Shown here: positions 18,100 to 26,747 of the stretch, in pieces
Layout of the letters: each line of letters opens with the position of its first letter
Numbering within the stretch: position 1 is the stretch's first letter
NCBI GenBank assembly: GCA_002451555.1
Contig: DKCU01000101.1
Span: 1-44,413 of the forward strand
Source: Candidatus Segatella albertsiae
GTDB taxonomy: Bacteria > Bacteroidota > Bacteroidia > Bacteroidales > Bacteroidaceae
DNA: 44,413 nucleotides
Reading direction: 5' to 3'
The notes under the pieces: generated by a model
Told to the model about the DNA's origin: nothing
Database searches by the model: none
Seen by the model: only the letters and a program-made list of their open reading frames with translations
Program-made: the position numbers and the translations under genes

Positions 18100-19590
18100 A
18101 TGGAAAAGGAGAATGAATTAGGGGCAATCTTAGCCAATTCTGAAGAAAGCAAAACTTGCAAGTGCGGCAACGACCAGGACAACAGCAAGTGCCAAGAGAT
18201 TTCCGAGAAAGAACTTCGCCGAAAGCTCGACTTGCTGCTCCGTACGGGCTGCATTCTCATGGAGAGCGCAGCCGACACTTCTCGTATCATGCGAACGATG
18301 AAGCGTGCAGCGGCATACCTCGGACTCGACGAGAAATACTTACACCTGTTTGTCAACTGGAATGTCTTGATGGTAAACTATAGCGACGAGGAACATTCGT
18401 TCTCTAAGTTTCAGCGTTGCGAGAAGCACGGCATCAACCTCACCAGCATCTCCATGGTCAGCAAACTGACTTGGCGTGCCATCAAGGAAGACTACACGCT
18501 CGACCAATACGAGGAGGCACTCAACACCGTAGTAAAGACCCCACGTAGTTTCACTCCATGGCAGGTAGCCATCGGCGGTGGTTTTGCCTGCGGCGGATTC
18601 TGCATTCAGTTCGGTTGCGACTGGCCTGCGTTCTTCTTCTGTTCATTGGCAGCCATTCTGGGTTTCCGCCTTCGCATGTATTTGCCAACAAAGGGTTGCA
18701 ACAACTATATCGCCATCGGCATCTCGGCCTTCGTCGCCACATTGATTGCCTGGCTGACCTCCTTCCTGTCACTCGACCCTTCGATTGCATCAGCATTGCC
18801 AGCCTTCATGCATTCCGATACCCCTTGGCATCCATTGATGGCTTGCGCCCTATTCATTGTGCCAGGAGTTCCACTGATTAACTTCGTGAGTGATATGCTC
18901 GACGGATATATCGAGGTGGGAATGGTTCGTGCGCTGAATACCCTGTTGATGATCATAGCCATGGCATTCGGTATCGCCTTCGCCATCCAGATTTGTCATA
19001 TCGACAACTTCGTGACGGACCTCACCATGACTCCACACCACGAATACTGGGAGTTTGCCATCGCTGCAGCCGTATCTGCCATGGGTTTCTCCACCATTTT
19101 CAGCATTCCTCGCAGATTGTTGCCAGCAGTAGCTGTAGGTGGTATCATCGCCGTATGCTTCCGCAATTTCGTGAATCTCGGTCCATCCAACGGCAACATT
19201 GGCTTGGATATGGGATTGAGCATCGGTTCCTTGGCAGGTTCCGCCTTGATTAGCATCATTGTCATCAAGGCTCGCCACTGGTTCCACACTCCTCATCAGT
19301 GCATCACCATTCCGAGTGTCATCCCTATGGTACCTGGAGTATTGATGTATCGTGCCCTCTTCGCCTTCATCGACATGCACGGCGTGGTGGGTGAAGTGAC
19401 TGTCGGAATGAACAACATGATCAAGGCCTCCCTCGCCATCATCTGCATCGCCTTGGGTGTAGCCATACCAAATGTGTTCTTCCGCCGTTTCATTGCAGAC
19501 AACCGCAAGAAGAAGCTCTTCACCATGCTGGTGGAAAGAAAGAAAAAGAATGGCGAGTTTGTCGATTTGCACGAAGTGGAAATCAAGTAA
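18100..19590 (+). CDS. ThrE-type threonine/serine exporter family protein
   Basis: The 496-residue protein fuses both ThrE halves. A soluble N-terminal domain (about 30-150) contains GCILMESAADTSRIMRTMKR, VNWNVLMVNYSDEEHSFSKF and a DYTLDQYEEALN helix. About ten membrane helices follow (IGGGFACGGFCIQFGCDWPAFFF through FIVPGVPLINFVSDMLDGY, then a second set from about 310 with FSIPRRLLPAVAVGG and IPSVIPMVPGVLMYRALF). Close to the N-terminus is a small Cys cluster (CKCGNDQDNSKC, about residues 22-33) that is outside the family core. The likely role is efflux of threonine or serine, with the preceding transporter. The C-terminus is a basic cytosolic tail (RKKKLF, RKKKNG). Confidence 0.87.
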   Translation: MEKENELGAILANSEESKTCKCGNDQDNSKCQEISEKELRRKLDLLLRTGCILMESAADTSRIMRTMKRAAAYLGLDEKYLHLFVNWNVLMVNYSDEEHSFSKFQRCEKHGINLTSISMVSKLTWRAIKEDYTLDQYEEALNTVVKTPRSFTPWQVAIGGGFACGGFCIQFGCDWPAFFFCSLAAILGFRLRMYLPTKGCNNYIAIGISAFVATLIAWLTSFLSLDPSIASALPAFMHSDTPWHPLMACALFIVPGVPLINFVSDMLDGYIEVGMVRALNTLLMIIAMAFGIAFAIQICHIDNFVTDLTMTPHHEYWEFAIAAAVSAMGFSTIFSIPRRLLPAVAVGGIIAVCFRNFVNLGPSNGNIGLDMGLSIGSLAGSALISIIVIKARHWFHTPHQCITIPSVIPMVPGVLMYRALFAFIDMHGVVGEVTVGMNNMIKASLAIICIALGVAIPNVFFRRFIADNRKKKLFTMLVERKKKNGEFVDLHEVEIK

Positions 19591-19598
19591 TATGACCT

Positions 19599-19664
19599 TA
19601 GTCAGCAGCTCTGCCGAGCCTAGTCAGCAAGTCTGCCGACTATAGTCAGCAGAGCTGCTGAGCG
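19599..19664. repeat. Three tandem 22-bp repeats in the convergent ThrE/R-M gap
   Basis: Units at 19599-19620, 19621-19642 and 19643-19664 all begin TAGTCAGCA and carry a CTG(C/c)C-like centre. Unit 1 and unit 3 are complementary over 13 bp (19602-19614 with 19649-19661), so the array can fold into one hairpin. It may serve as the end of the ThrE transcript. Confidence 0.65.
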
Positions 19665-19701
19665 TAGTGGTCAAACTCTATACATCCACAATTTCAACCT
19701 T

Positions 19702-19810
19702 TATAGTTGCGCAACATGATACTGTCATGTTGCGCATTTATGTACTCTATAGTTGCACAACATGGAAGTATATAACCGTGCAACATCAATCGTGATACTG
19801 TACAACTATA
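19702..19810. repeat. Inverted and direct repeats between convergent genes, possible two-way terminator
   Basis: TGCGCAACATGA (19708-19719) and TCATGTTGCGCA (19725-19736) form a perfect 12-bp stem around TACTG. The 17-mer starting TATAGTTGC at 19702-19718 recurs at 19748-19764 with one change, and its end is mirrored by CAACTATA at 19803-19810. There is no T tract, so a terminator role is inferred only from position. Confidence 0.5.
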
Positions 19811-19870
19811 ATAAGGAATAAAGATTAGTCCAAACCATTAATCTCCCTACAGAAGAATATTCCTATCCAA

Positions 19871-22800
19871 TCATCCCATAGCCTTCATCGCTTGCACCTT
19901 TTCATCAATGAAGGCTCTTTCCTTTTCTGACAAGTGATATTTGTCGTAAAGAAGAGAGTTTATCTCATCTATAGAAAGCGACCAATCAATATCCGATTGG
20001 TCCGAAAAGTCTTGCTGAGGCACAAACTTCCATTTTTCAGGAGTTATATCTTGCGTAGTTTTCAATGCCCCAAGTAATGCTCTAGCAAACTTTGTCGCTA
20101 TATACTTGCAAAGAGCCTCAGCCTCACCTATCGTTGCGAACTTACCTATACTGATAAAAGTCTCGGTATTTCCAACACCAGGATTCCCGACAATAGGAGG
20201 AGTCAATGTTTCTCCTAATTCGCCAGTACCATTGGCCTTAGACAAGAACACCTTATAATCATCCAAATTCTCAACCACTCTAATATAATCGCGTCTTACA
20301 TATTTTAGCACACGAGCATTGTCCATTCGCCCAAGGATTCTGATATAATCATTGCCATCATCTGGTTTTTCGTCAAAGAAAACCTGTGGCAAACGCTCAA
20401 AGATATTTGTCGAAACATCATACGGATGACCATTGCTTAACTGGGCTAGAGCCTCTGGGTGGTCCTCGTGCATTTTGTTAGTAAAGCGGTAAGCCGTTCT
20501 TGACACCACAATATCACTCATCGACTTAAAGTCCTTTCGATTGATGACAGTCTGAATAATAGTGTTCAGTTCTTGATAGGGAGTAAACAGACCGATAGGT
20601 CCTTTATGCACGGCATCATCCCTCACACTGATGGCAAGACCACCTTTGATTTCAGTATTGTCAAATATACTTTTCCCCCAAAATTTTAGAATCGCAAGAT
20701 GTGGGTCACCCAACATTTTCTTGTTCCACTCTTTTGGCGTACTGCCGGCATTCGTCAGGAATCGAGCAGGATGTATCATCTCGACAAAGCCAGCCATTTC
20801 GTATGCAGAGTCCAAGAATTTATTATACAGAGGACCATTGTAGGTCTTCTGTTCTCCCACCGCATTGTCTTGATAAGGTGGGTTTCCTATTACTATACTA
20901 AAATCTAGTTCCTTCAAACTATTCATCAATATCTCTTTCTTTTTATTATTCAACAAATCGTATGTATTGAAATTCTCTATCACATGACTGACAGGCATCC
21001 CCAACAAAGCATAAACCTTTCGAGTAAACTCGTAAGTCAAAGGTGAAGTAGGCAAGGAATAGACCGACTTCTTAACCTTGTCGCCGTATGCTTTGAAGAG
21101 CGCATTGGCAAACTCGCCTTGCTTGGCAGCGATGTCCAATATCTTTGTTCCCTTCTTTATCTTATCTTTAGGCAAATAACTGACCATCAGGTCTGCTACC
21201 CAAACTGGCGTAACTATCTCCGAAGTAGATAGTCTTCCGAATTTCTTCATGGCCCTATCCACTCTCTCTACGACAGGTATGGACTTGTCATGAGCCAACC
21301 GATTCATGTGTGAGATTTTATAATCCAAGTCGCTCAACACAAAAGGATTCATCAAGGAACGTATCGTTTGCAAGATGTCCTGAGTCAACCCTACATTCTT
21401 AGCAATACGAACATTGTCCTTCACATCAAGTATCTTAATCACATCGTCCAGAGAGGCGACCTTGCTATCAGTCAGGAAAGCAAAGAACAATATCAGCGAA
21501 TAGAATGTAGAAAGCTTCTTCTGAAGTTCTTTAGCCTCGTCAACACTCTCTTCGCTTTGCTTATCAGGATTTCCTTTTTCTTTTCCTTCGCCACTTTCAC
21601 CTGAAGTCTCACCCGTATCAAACTCATCGCCCTCACCTTCATTGGCTTTCATTCTAATACCTTTCTTGGCATCTATCGGATACAAGGATTTCAAAGCTTC
21701 AAATATGTCCTCGTTGGAGAGCAACTCCGTATCCACAGGAATATCCGTAGCTTCATCCATGATACTCTTGTTGGCAGAATAGGCATTGACCGCTTCAAGT
21801 ATGTCATTTGGCTCCACTTCCCTCATCTTGTCTTTATTGACCATGATGATAGGAGATATTCTGAGCTCTTCGGCTATACGGTCGCTCAGTTTAGCATTTC
21901 CCTTCTTGTCAGTATTGACATTGTATATCTGAGCCTTCGCCTCTTGCATCCGGAACATTCTTCCTGGTTCAAAATCCACAAGGAGCGTCTGAGGTTTCAT
22001 ATTATATTTGATGATATGACCATCTTTGTCCTTGTATTCACGAATATATTGGTTTTGCAAACGAAAGATGGCTTGGTCATATTCCTGAGGCGAAGCCGTA
22101 TCTTTCAGATAAATCATGGTGTCCCATTGCTCCACGGTCGTACCTGTCAGCATACGGTTCACAGTCAAGGTAATTGTTTTCTTACCTTGTCTGTCCAAGT
22201 CATCAATCTTGTCCTTCACATCACGCACATCACGATACAAACCTTCATTCTCTACACCCGTGATATTCAGTATCTCGTATTGGGCAAGATTTTTGAAATC
22301 AGCCAAATGCTCCATGATAAGCGACTCCATGGCATCGCATGAAGCACGATAAGGAAGCACACATACGATATGATGACAGAGCTTTCCTTTCTTGATTCTT
22401 TCATCATCAAGGAAACCTAGAAGATTACTATCCTCCTTACTTCCATCTATAGCCATGAACAAGTCTAATACTTCCTTTTCATAGACAAATTTCCGATGCA
22501 AGCCATTGGGGTCCTTTATCGTTGACTTCGGTCTCAGCAATTCATTAAGGGCATATTCCACCTTGTTTTTCTTCATCTCTTCCAGTCGTTTCATGGAAGA
22601 TTCATTGACCTGAAAGGCAAAGCGAATCATCTGAGGAAATCCGTAATAAGGATTGTCCCATTCATTATACTCGTCTTTATCAAGATATTCGGCATCCCAT
22701 TTCTCCTTGTCTTTGACAATATCCGAGAACTGGTAGAAAGCGATGATGTCCTCTTTTTGGAACTCACTGCCCATCAAGATGCGATAAGGAGTACCCGAAA

Positions 22801-23812
22801 GATGAATACGAACTTGAGCTTGCAATATCTTCAACTCCTCATTGTTCTCATAATCATCTGAGGAATCCGTATATTTCATCTCTCCTTTCAATTCCTTCTT
22901 GCTTCCACGCAACACCTTTCCGTATTCCTCGGCACGAGCACCATAATGGGTCTCGTCTATTATCAGCATATCCCATCGGCGGGAGAATATATCTTGATGC
23001 TTTACTTTCATCTTCTCTCCACTCAAATCTTGAAGGGTGAGGAAAACGACAGGGCGACGTCCTTTCTTCAAGGCATCGCTGACCGCTTGAGGATTTCTCG
23101 CCAACATGAGACTATCTATGAAGTCGAAGCCCTCGAAGTTCTTGATTCCCTCCACGGTCTTCTTCCATTCCATCTTGACATCTGCCTTACCTGAAACAAC
23201 AAGGATGGTCTTATACTTATTACAAGACGACGCACAGCTCAAGGCTGTAAACGTCTTGCCAAAACGCATCACGGCATACATCAAGAGATTGCCTCTTCCC
23301 TTTTTTACTGCCTTCGTAAAATTAGCAACCGTTTCCTTTTGGTTAGGGCGCAACTCAAGCAGTTGATTGCCTCGCTTGTAAGTGAAGGTCATCTTCGTAG
23401 GACGCTCCTTGAAAGTATAGAATTGATATTTACCCTGATTACTCTCAAAATCTTCCTTGATGTCACGGATTGCTTCAGCCACGTCCTTGCCTGTGGCATA
23501 CTCAAAGAATTCCTTGGAGTAATAAGGCAAGTTCTTGATGTCTGTAGGGAGCAAACGATGGTAATGTCTCTCATGCTCCAAGAAGTAATGAACGGCGAAG
23601 TCACGGAAGTAGATTTCATCATCAACCTTTGATATGGCAGCATATTGCTTTTCCAAGTCAGGAAAATATTTGCGCCATTCGGTCAGACGTTGATCTATAG
23701 GACGATACGTATCGCCCACTTTCAGGTAATTAGGCACAGTGCCTGTCGTAAAGGCATATATCTGAGGCTCTACACGCCCTATGATATATTGGTCAAGAAT
23801 CGTATCGTCCAT
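19871..23812 (-). CDS. Restriction-modification fusion: GIY-YIG-like nuclease, SF2 helicase, N6-adenine methylase
   Basis: One 1313-residue chain seems to hold cleavage, translocation, methylation and target recognition. Residues 15-105 resemble the GIY-YIG/T5orf172 fold: QIYAF (17-21), YLKVGDT (29-35), Arg37/Arg42, and the terminal EFFE (101-104). Helicase motifs are MRFGKT (182-187), DETH (286-289), SGTPYR (339-344) and a QAIFRLQNQYIRE motif VI near 581. A low-complexity acidic linker runs about 724-760. The methylase part has TPVWVADLM (868-876), a changed SAM loop ILDIAAKQGEF (891-901) and catalytic NPPY (977-980). A C-terminal region of about 250 residues would be the specificity domain, ending like Eco57I-type enzymes (KWKFVPQQDF). 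It resembles type ISP layouts, with GIY-YIG in place of an Mrr-like nuclease. It follows its partner gene by one base. Confidence 0.82.
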   Translation of the reverse strand: MDDTILDQYIIGRVEPQIYAFTTGTVPNYLKVGDTYRPIDQRLTEWRKYFPDLEKQYAAISKVDDEIYFRDFAVHYFLEHERHYHRLLPTDIKNLPYYSKEFFEYATGKDVAEAIRDIKEDFESNQGKYQFYTFKERPTKMTFTYKRGNQLLELRPNQKETVANFTKAVKKGRGNLLMYAVMRFGKTFTALSCASSCNKYKTILVVSGKADVKMEWKKTVEGIKNFEGFDFIDSLMLARNPQAVSDALKKGRRPVVFLTLQDLSGEKMKVKHQDIFSRRWDMLIIDETHYGARAEEYGKVLRGSKKELKGEMKYTDSSDDYENNEELKILQAQVRIHLSGTPYRILMGSEFQKEDIIAFYQFSDIVKDKEKWDAEYLDKDEYNEWDNPYYGFPQMIRFAFQVNESSMKRLEEMKKNKVEYALNELLRPKSTIKDPNGLHRKFVYEKEVLDLFMAIDGSKEDSNLLGFLDDERIKKGKLCHHIVCVLPYRASCDAMESLIMEHLADFKNLAQYEILNITGVENEGLYRDVRDVKDKIDDLDRQGKKTITLTVNRMLTGTTVEQWDTMIYLKDTASPQEYDQAIFRLQNQYIREYKDKDGHIIKYNMKPQTLLVDFEPGRMFRMQEAKAQIYNVNTDKKGNAKLSDRIAEELRISPIIMVNKDKMREVEPNDILEAVNAYSANKSIMDEATDIPVDTELLSNEDIFEALKSLYPIDAKKGIRMKANEGEGDEFDTGETSGESGEGKEKGNPDKQSEESVDEAKELQKKLSTFYSLILFFAFLTDSKVASLDDVIKILDVKDNVRIAKNVGLTQDILQTIRSLMNPFVLSDLDYKISHMNRLAHDKSIPVVERVDRAMKKFGRLSTSEIVTPVWVADLMVSYLPKDKIKKGTKILDIAAKQGEFANALFKAYGDKVKKSVYSLPTSPLTYEFTRKVYALLGMPVSHVIENFNTYDLLNNKKKEILMNSLKELDFSIVIGNPPYQDNAVGEQKTYNGPLYNKFLDSAYEMAGFVEMIHPARFLTNAGSTPKEWNKKMLGDPHLAILKFWGKSIFDNTEIKGGLAISVRDDAVHKGPIGLFTPYQELNTIIQTVINRKDFKSMSDIVVSRTAYRFTNKMHEDHPEALAQLSNGHPYDVSTNIFERLPQVFFDEKPDDGNDYIRILGRMDNARVLKYVRRDYIRVVENLDDYKVFLSKANGTGELGETLTPPIVGNPGVGNTETFISIGKFATIGEAEALCKYIATKFARALLGALKTTQDITPEKWKFVPQQDFSDQSDIDWSLSIDEINSLLYDKYHLSEKERAFIDEKVQAMKAMG

Positions 23813-23813
23813 A

Positions 23814-24815
23814 TTATTTTTTGTGTAATGTATAAAGTATTTCGAAAGGATGATGGAGACCGTCTTCCCAGTCTTTCAACAAGGCGGGTATTCCGTTGTG
23901 ACCAGTTCTTTTATCCTTTTTGCACCCAGGGCAAGGATGAGTCTCGATATTTCCATACAAATCTTTCGTCACCACATCATGACAAGTATTGGGTACCACA
24001 CTCTTCAAACCGTCCATCTGAAAAACATTCCAAGAGATGACGTCGGCAATTTCCCTCACCTGTTCTACTGTAGGTCGTGTGCCAAATTTATATTCATAAT
24101 TATCAACGAAAGTGTAAAGCAAGTTCTCCCTTGCCAAGAACAAACTGTCGCCTTGCCATTCATAAGCACGTACAGACTGGTAAGCATGAAGTGCATATTT
24201 TAACCAAGTCTCCAAAGTGTCTGTATTCTCATTGACAATACGAAGCTTGCGATCCAAGAAACCAATTCTATCAGCCAAGGGAATAGCGACACCTGTAGTA
24301 GAATCATATCGGCTCACCATGAATGGAGCCTCGCCACAAGTAATTTCAAGCCAAGTCTTCTCCACATAGTCTTGCCAAGTCTTCCCCTTAGGAAAGGTGA
24401 TTTTCTTACGCACCGTTCGCCATTCTCTTCCATCCTCGCCAAGTTCCTCATTGAAGACAATTCTTCTTCCAAAGAATTTTTCATCCACGTTGTTGACCAT
24501 ATAATTGCAAACCCAAGACGGCGTGAAGATCTCGGCCTTCTTCTTCACCCTCTTTTTTTGGACCTCCTTCTTCTTCAGCACACGAGGCATGATGACATCA
24601 GAATGCTCACCCGTGATGAGTTCACGAGCGATTTCGTCATAGTAAGAGTACCCCTCCCCCAACTGTTCGTAGTCGTGGGTGGCCCAAAAGATATGATGAA
24701 CTTGCCCATCTTGCTTGTATTCCGTCACGGAATGATCGGTGAGCAAGATGTCAAAAACTTCCTGACCAAAATCCTCCAACAGATTGTTCTCTATGATATC
24801 TACCTCGTTTGACAT
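23814..24815 (-). CDS. Methylase-like partner protein of the R-M locus
   Basis: The 333-residue protein has the start of an N6-adenine methylase fold but not its end. EIFTPSWVCNYMV (95-107) matches the motif X region, and LEITCGEAPFMVSRYD (156-171) stands where LDPACGSGxFL is expected. I find no NPPY motif. Near the C-terminus, HPCPGCKKDKR (Cys295/Cys298) suggests a small zinc knuckle or structural turn. Its TAA is separated from the ATG of the large fusion gene by a single base, so translation is probably coupled and the two products may act in one complex. It is the first gene of the operon, with a clear promoter at 24842-24873. It may be an accessory, a regulator of the large enzyme, or half of a split methylase. 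Confidence 0.7.
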   Translation of the reverse strand: MSNEVDIIENNLLEDFGQEVFDILLTDHSVTEYKQDGQVHHIFWATHDYEQLGEGYSYYDEIARELITGEHSDVIMPRVLKKKEVQKKRVKKKAEIFTPSWVCNYMVNNVDEKFFGRRIVFNEELGEDGREWRTVRKKITFPKGKTWQDYVEKTWLEITCGEAPFMVSRYDSTTGVAIPLADRIGFLDRKLRIVNENTDTLETWLKYALHAYQSVRAYEWQGDSLFLARENLLYTFVDNYEYKFGTRPTVEQVREIADVISWNVFQMDGLKSVVPNTCHDVVTKDLYGNIETHPCPGCKKDKRTGHNGIPALLKDWEDGLHHPFEILYTLHKK

Positions 24816-24841
24816 TATATGTTTTTATGTGAATAATGATG

Positions 24842-24873
24842 CAAAGGTAATGAAAAGATATGAATATGCCAAA
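24842..24873 (-). promoter_or_regulatory. Promoter of the R-M operon
   Basis: On the minus strand TTTG at 24873-24870, 20 bp, then TACCTTTG at 24849-24842: full match. The predicted 5' leader is only about 20-25 nt. Confidence 0.75.
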
Positions 24874-24947
24874 AGTTTTTTTGCCATTCCTTGGGCGATT
24901 TTGATATTTTTTGTATTTATGCCCATAAACTAATAACAAAACAAACT

Positions 24948-25012
24948 GAAAAATGCTCCTTGCGCAGAGAAAAATTCCTATCTGCCCAGGGAGAAATTTT
25001 TCTCTGCCCAGG
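24948..25012. repeat. Three tandem 21-22-bp repeats between the R-M and men promoters
   Basis: Units are 24948-24968, 24969-24990 and 24991-25012. The last two agree at 18 of 22 positions and share TCTGCCCAGG; the first is more diverged (GAAAAAT start, GCGCAGA end). GCAGAGAAAAATT (24964-24976) and AATTTTTCTCTGC (24995-25007) are perfect 13-bp inverted copies. It lies between divergent genes, so it is not a terminator. Confidence 0.6.
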
Positions 25013-25080
25013 TAAAAATAAAAGTGGTACTAGGTAAGCTATAAAAGTTCCACAGGAAAAGACATATCATATCTGCCTAT

Positions 25081-25119
25081 ATGTAAATATAATTCAAAAG
25101 ACTTTTGAGCATATTACAT
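25081..25119. promoter_or_regulatory. Nested dyad upstream of the men promoter
   Basis: TCAAAAG-A-CTTTTGA (25094-25108) is flanked by ATGTAAATAT (25081-25090) and ATATTACAT (25111-25119), giving two-level symmetry about 60 bp before the -7 element. It is a candidate operator; the regulator is unknown. Confidence 0.35.
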
Positions 25120-25170
25120 TTTATTAATGATTTTTTCTATGTTTTCTCTTCTTATTTCAAGAATTTGTTG

Positions 25171-25178
25171 TACCTTTG
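25171..25178 (+). promoter_or_regulatory. -7 element of the menaquinone operon
   Basis: TACCTTTG with a following CG, 35 bp upstream of the ATG at 25213. The -33 region is a weak match. It lies inside the longer open frame that begins at 25105, which argues against that start. Confidence 0.6.
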
Positions 25179-25212
25179 CGATAAAACTAGACCAAAGAAA
25201 GGAATTAAGACT

Positions 25213-25683
25213 ATGAACATAGAACATTTCATTGAAAGAATCGAAAAGTCCGACGGTCTTTCCAAGACCCTCGGTATGCACTTTATATCGACACCAGAGC
25301 CTGATACTTTACAGGCCAGCATGAAAGTAGATGAACGAAACAAGCAACCTTTTGGTTTCCTTAGCGGTGGAGCTTCACTCGCCTTGGCAGAAAACTTGGC
25401 AGGTGTAGGTTCGCTGGCTACCTGTCCTGGACAAATCGCAGTTGGCATCAACGTCAGTGGAACTCACGTGCTCGCTGTTTCTGAAGGAGATACCGTCACA
25501 GCCTATGGCAAACTCGTGCATAAAGGAAGGACCTTGCATACTTGGCAAGTCGAGATAAGAAACAGTGCCGGCGATTTAATCTGCACCGTACAAGTTACCA
25601 ACTATGTTTTTACTCCTAAAAAAGATAACAAGAAAGTTAATCTTCAGGAAGCAGAAGACACCCCTTTGAACAAAGAAAATTAA
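25213..25683 (+). CDS. Hotdog-fold thioesterase, likely DHNA-CoA thioesterase
   Basis: The 156-residue protein is a PaaI/YdiI-like hotdog thioesterase. I chose the ATG at 25213 (MNIEHFIERIEK) because the promoter lies just upstream and the 36 extra residues of the longer frame are not family-like. The helix segment QPFGFLSGGASLALAENLAG (about residues 42-61) has the N/QxxGxxxGG pattern and the acidic residue of the active site. The strand INVSGTHVLAVSEGDTVTAYG follows. Its place five bases before menF suggests that it hydrolyses 1,4-dihydroxy-2-naphthoyl-CoA in menaquinone synthesis; that role is inferred from context. The C-terminal tail is charged and unconserved. Confidence 0.83.
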   Translation: MNIEHFIERIEKSDGLSKTLGMHFISTPEPDTLQASMKVDERNKQPFGFLSGGASLALAENLAGVGSLATCPGQIAVGINVSGTHVLAVSEGDTVTAYGKLVHKGRTLHTWQVEIRNSAGDLICTVQVTNYVFTPKKDNKKVNLQEAEDTPLNKEN

Positions 25684-25688
25684 AAGAC

Positions 25689-26747
25689 ATGGCAGCATTC
25701 GCATTTTATCGTTTACCCTATAAGCAAAACTATACCCTGGTGATGCAAAATGACGATGACCCCGAAAAACTTTACTCCATTGACGAACTCAACGGCAAGT
25801 CAGGATTTGTCATCGCTCCATTCGCACCATCAGAAACTTGCCCTATCCTCTTGATGCGCCCTGATGTTGTCAAGACTTTCAAAATCAAGCCTTCTGAAGT
25901 CCAAAATATCAAAATACCCAACCAGACTTCAGAGCCAACGCAACAATATGCCGATGACTTCGACTATTTCCATGAGCAACTAACCAACGGCAACTTCGAC
26001 AAGATAGTCCTTGCCAGATGCTCCAGATTAGAAGCTCCAACAGCCTATCGTCTGAAAGCTGAAGACCTCTTCAAGAAAGCTTGCCAAATGTACCCACGCC
26101 TTTTCATCGCATTGGTATCAACCACCCAATCGGGAACTTGGCTAATGGCCACCCCTGAGATTCTGCTCTGCGGAAACGGGAGCGAATACAAGACTATGGC
26201 ATTGGCTGGCACACAACCCGCTCCGGCATCATCCATCGTTAGCGACCAACCTGTTGAAGGGGTGGAATGGGACAAAAAGGACCAAGATGAACAGCAATAC
26301 GTAAGTGATTACATCGAGGACATCATCTCTGAATTCACGGAACATTATAGCAAAAAAGGACCATTCACAACGATGGCCGCCCAACTTTACCATCTACGCA
26401 CCGACTTTGTCTTCCGTCTTGATGATACAGATTGCTTGGGTGACGTGTTGGACGAGCTCTTCCCTACTCCAGCCATCTGCGGCATCCCGAAAGAAGAAAC
26501 CCGACAGTTTATCATTGACAACGAAAGCATTGAACGAAAATACTACAGTGGTTTCATAGGACCATTGATTCCTTCTGGCGAGACTCACCTATATGTCTCT
26601 TTACGCTGCATGAACATCCATCAAGGGGGCAAATTTGACCTCTATGCAGGTGGAGGACTACTCGAAGAGAGTGACATGAAAAAAGAATGGGAAGAAACTG
26701 AGGCAAAAATGAACACGATGAGAGCCGTCATTAAGAGTGATGAGTGA
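25689..26747 (+). CDS. menF: Isochorismate synthase (short Bacteroidota form)
   Basis: It converts chorismate to isochorismate, the first committed step to menaquinone. At 352 residues it is shorter than the 430-450 residues of E. coli MenF and lacks much of the N-terminal part, as in other Bacteroidota. Chorismate-binding segments are visible: NFDKIVLARCSRLE near 98-111, GTWLMATPEILL near 149-160, a MALAGTQPAP turn near 170-179, TPAICGIPKEETRQFI near 260-275, and ERKYYSGFIGPL near 282-293. The gene follows the thioesterase by five bases. Its stop codon lies in the first unit of a 7/14-bp tandem repeat that fills the gap to menD. Confidence 0.9.
   Translation: MAAFAFYRLPYKQNYTLVMQNDDDPEKLYSIDELNGKSGFVIAPFAPSETCPILLMRPDVVKTFKIKPSEVQNIKIPNQTSEPTQQYADDFDYFHEQLTNGNFDKIVLARCSRLEAPTAYRLKAEDLFKKACQMYPRLFIALVSTTQSGTWLMATPEILLCGNGSEYKTMALAGTQPAPASSIVSDQPVEGVEWDKKDQDEQQYVSDYIEDIISEFTEHYSKKGPFTTMAAQLYHLRTDFVFRLDDTDCLGDVLDELFPTPAICGIPKEETRQFIIDNESIERKYYSGFIGPLIPSGETHLYVSLRCMNIHQGGKFDLYAGGGLLEESDMKKEWEETEAKMNTMRAVIKSDE

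Noticed and set aside
19599..19664. CRISPR-like repeats
   Set aside because: Units of 22 bp are adjacent without spacers, and no cas gene is near.
25105..25212. Upstream extension of the thioesterase gene
   Set aside because: It would place the start before the TACCTTTG promoter and adds 36 residues unlike the family.
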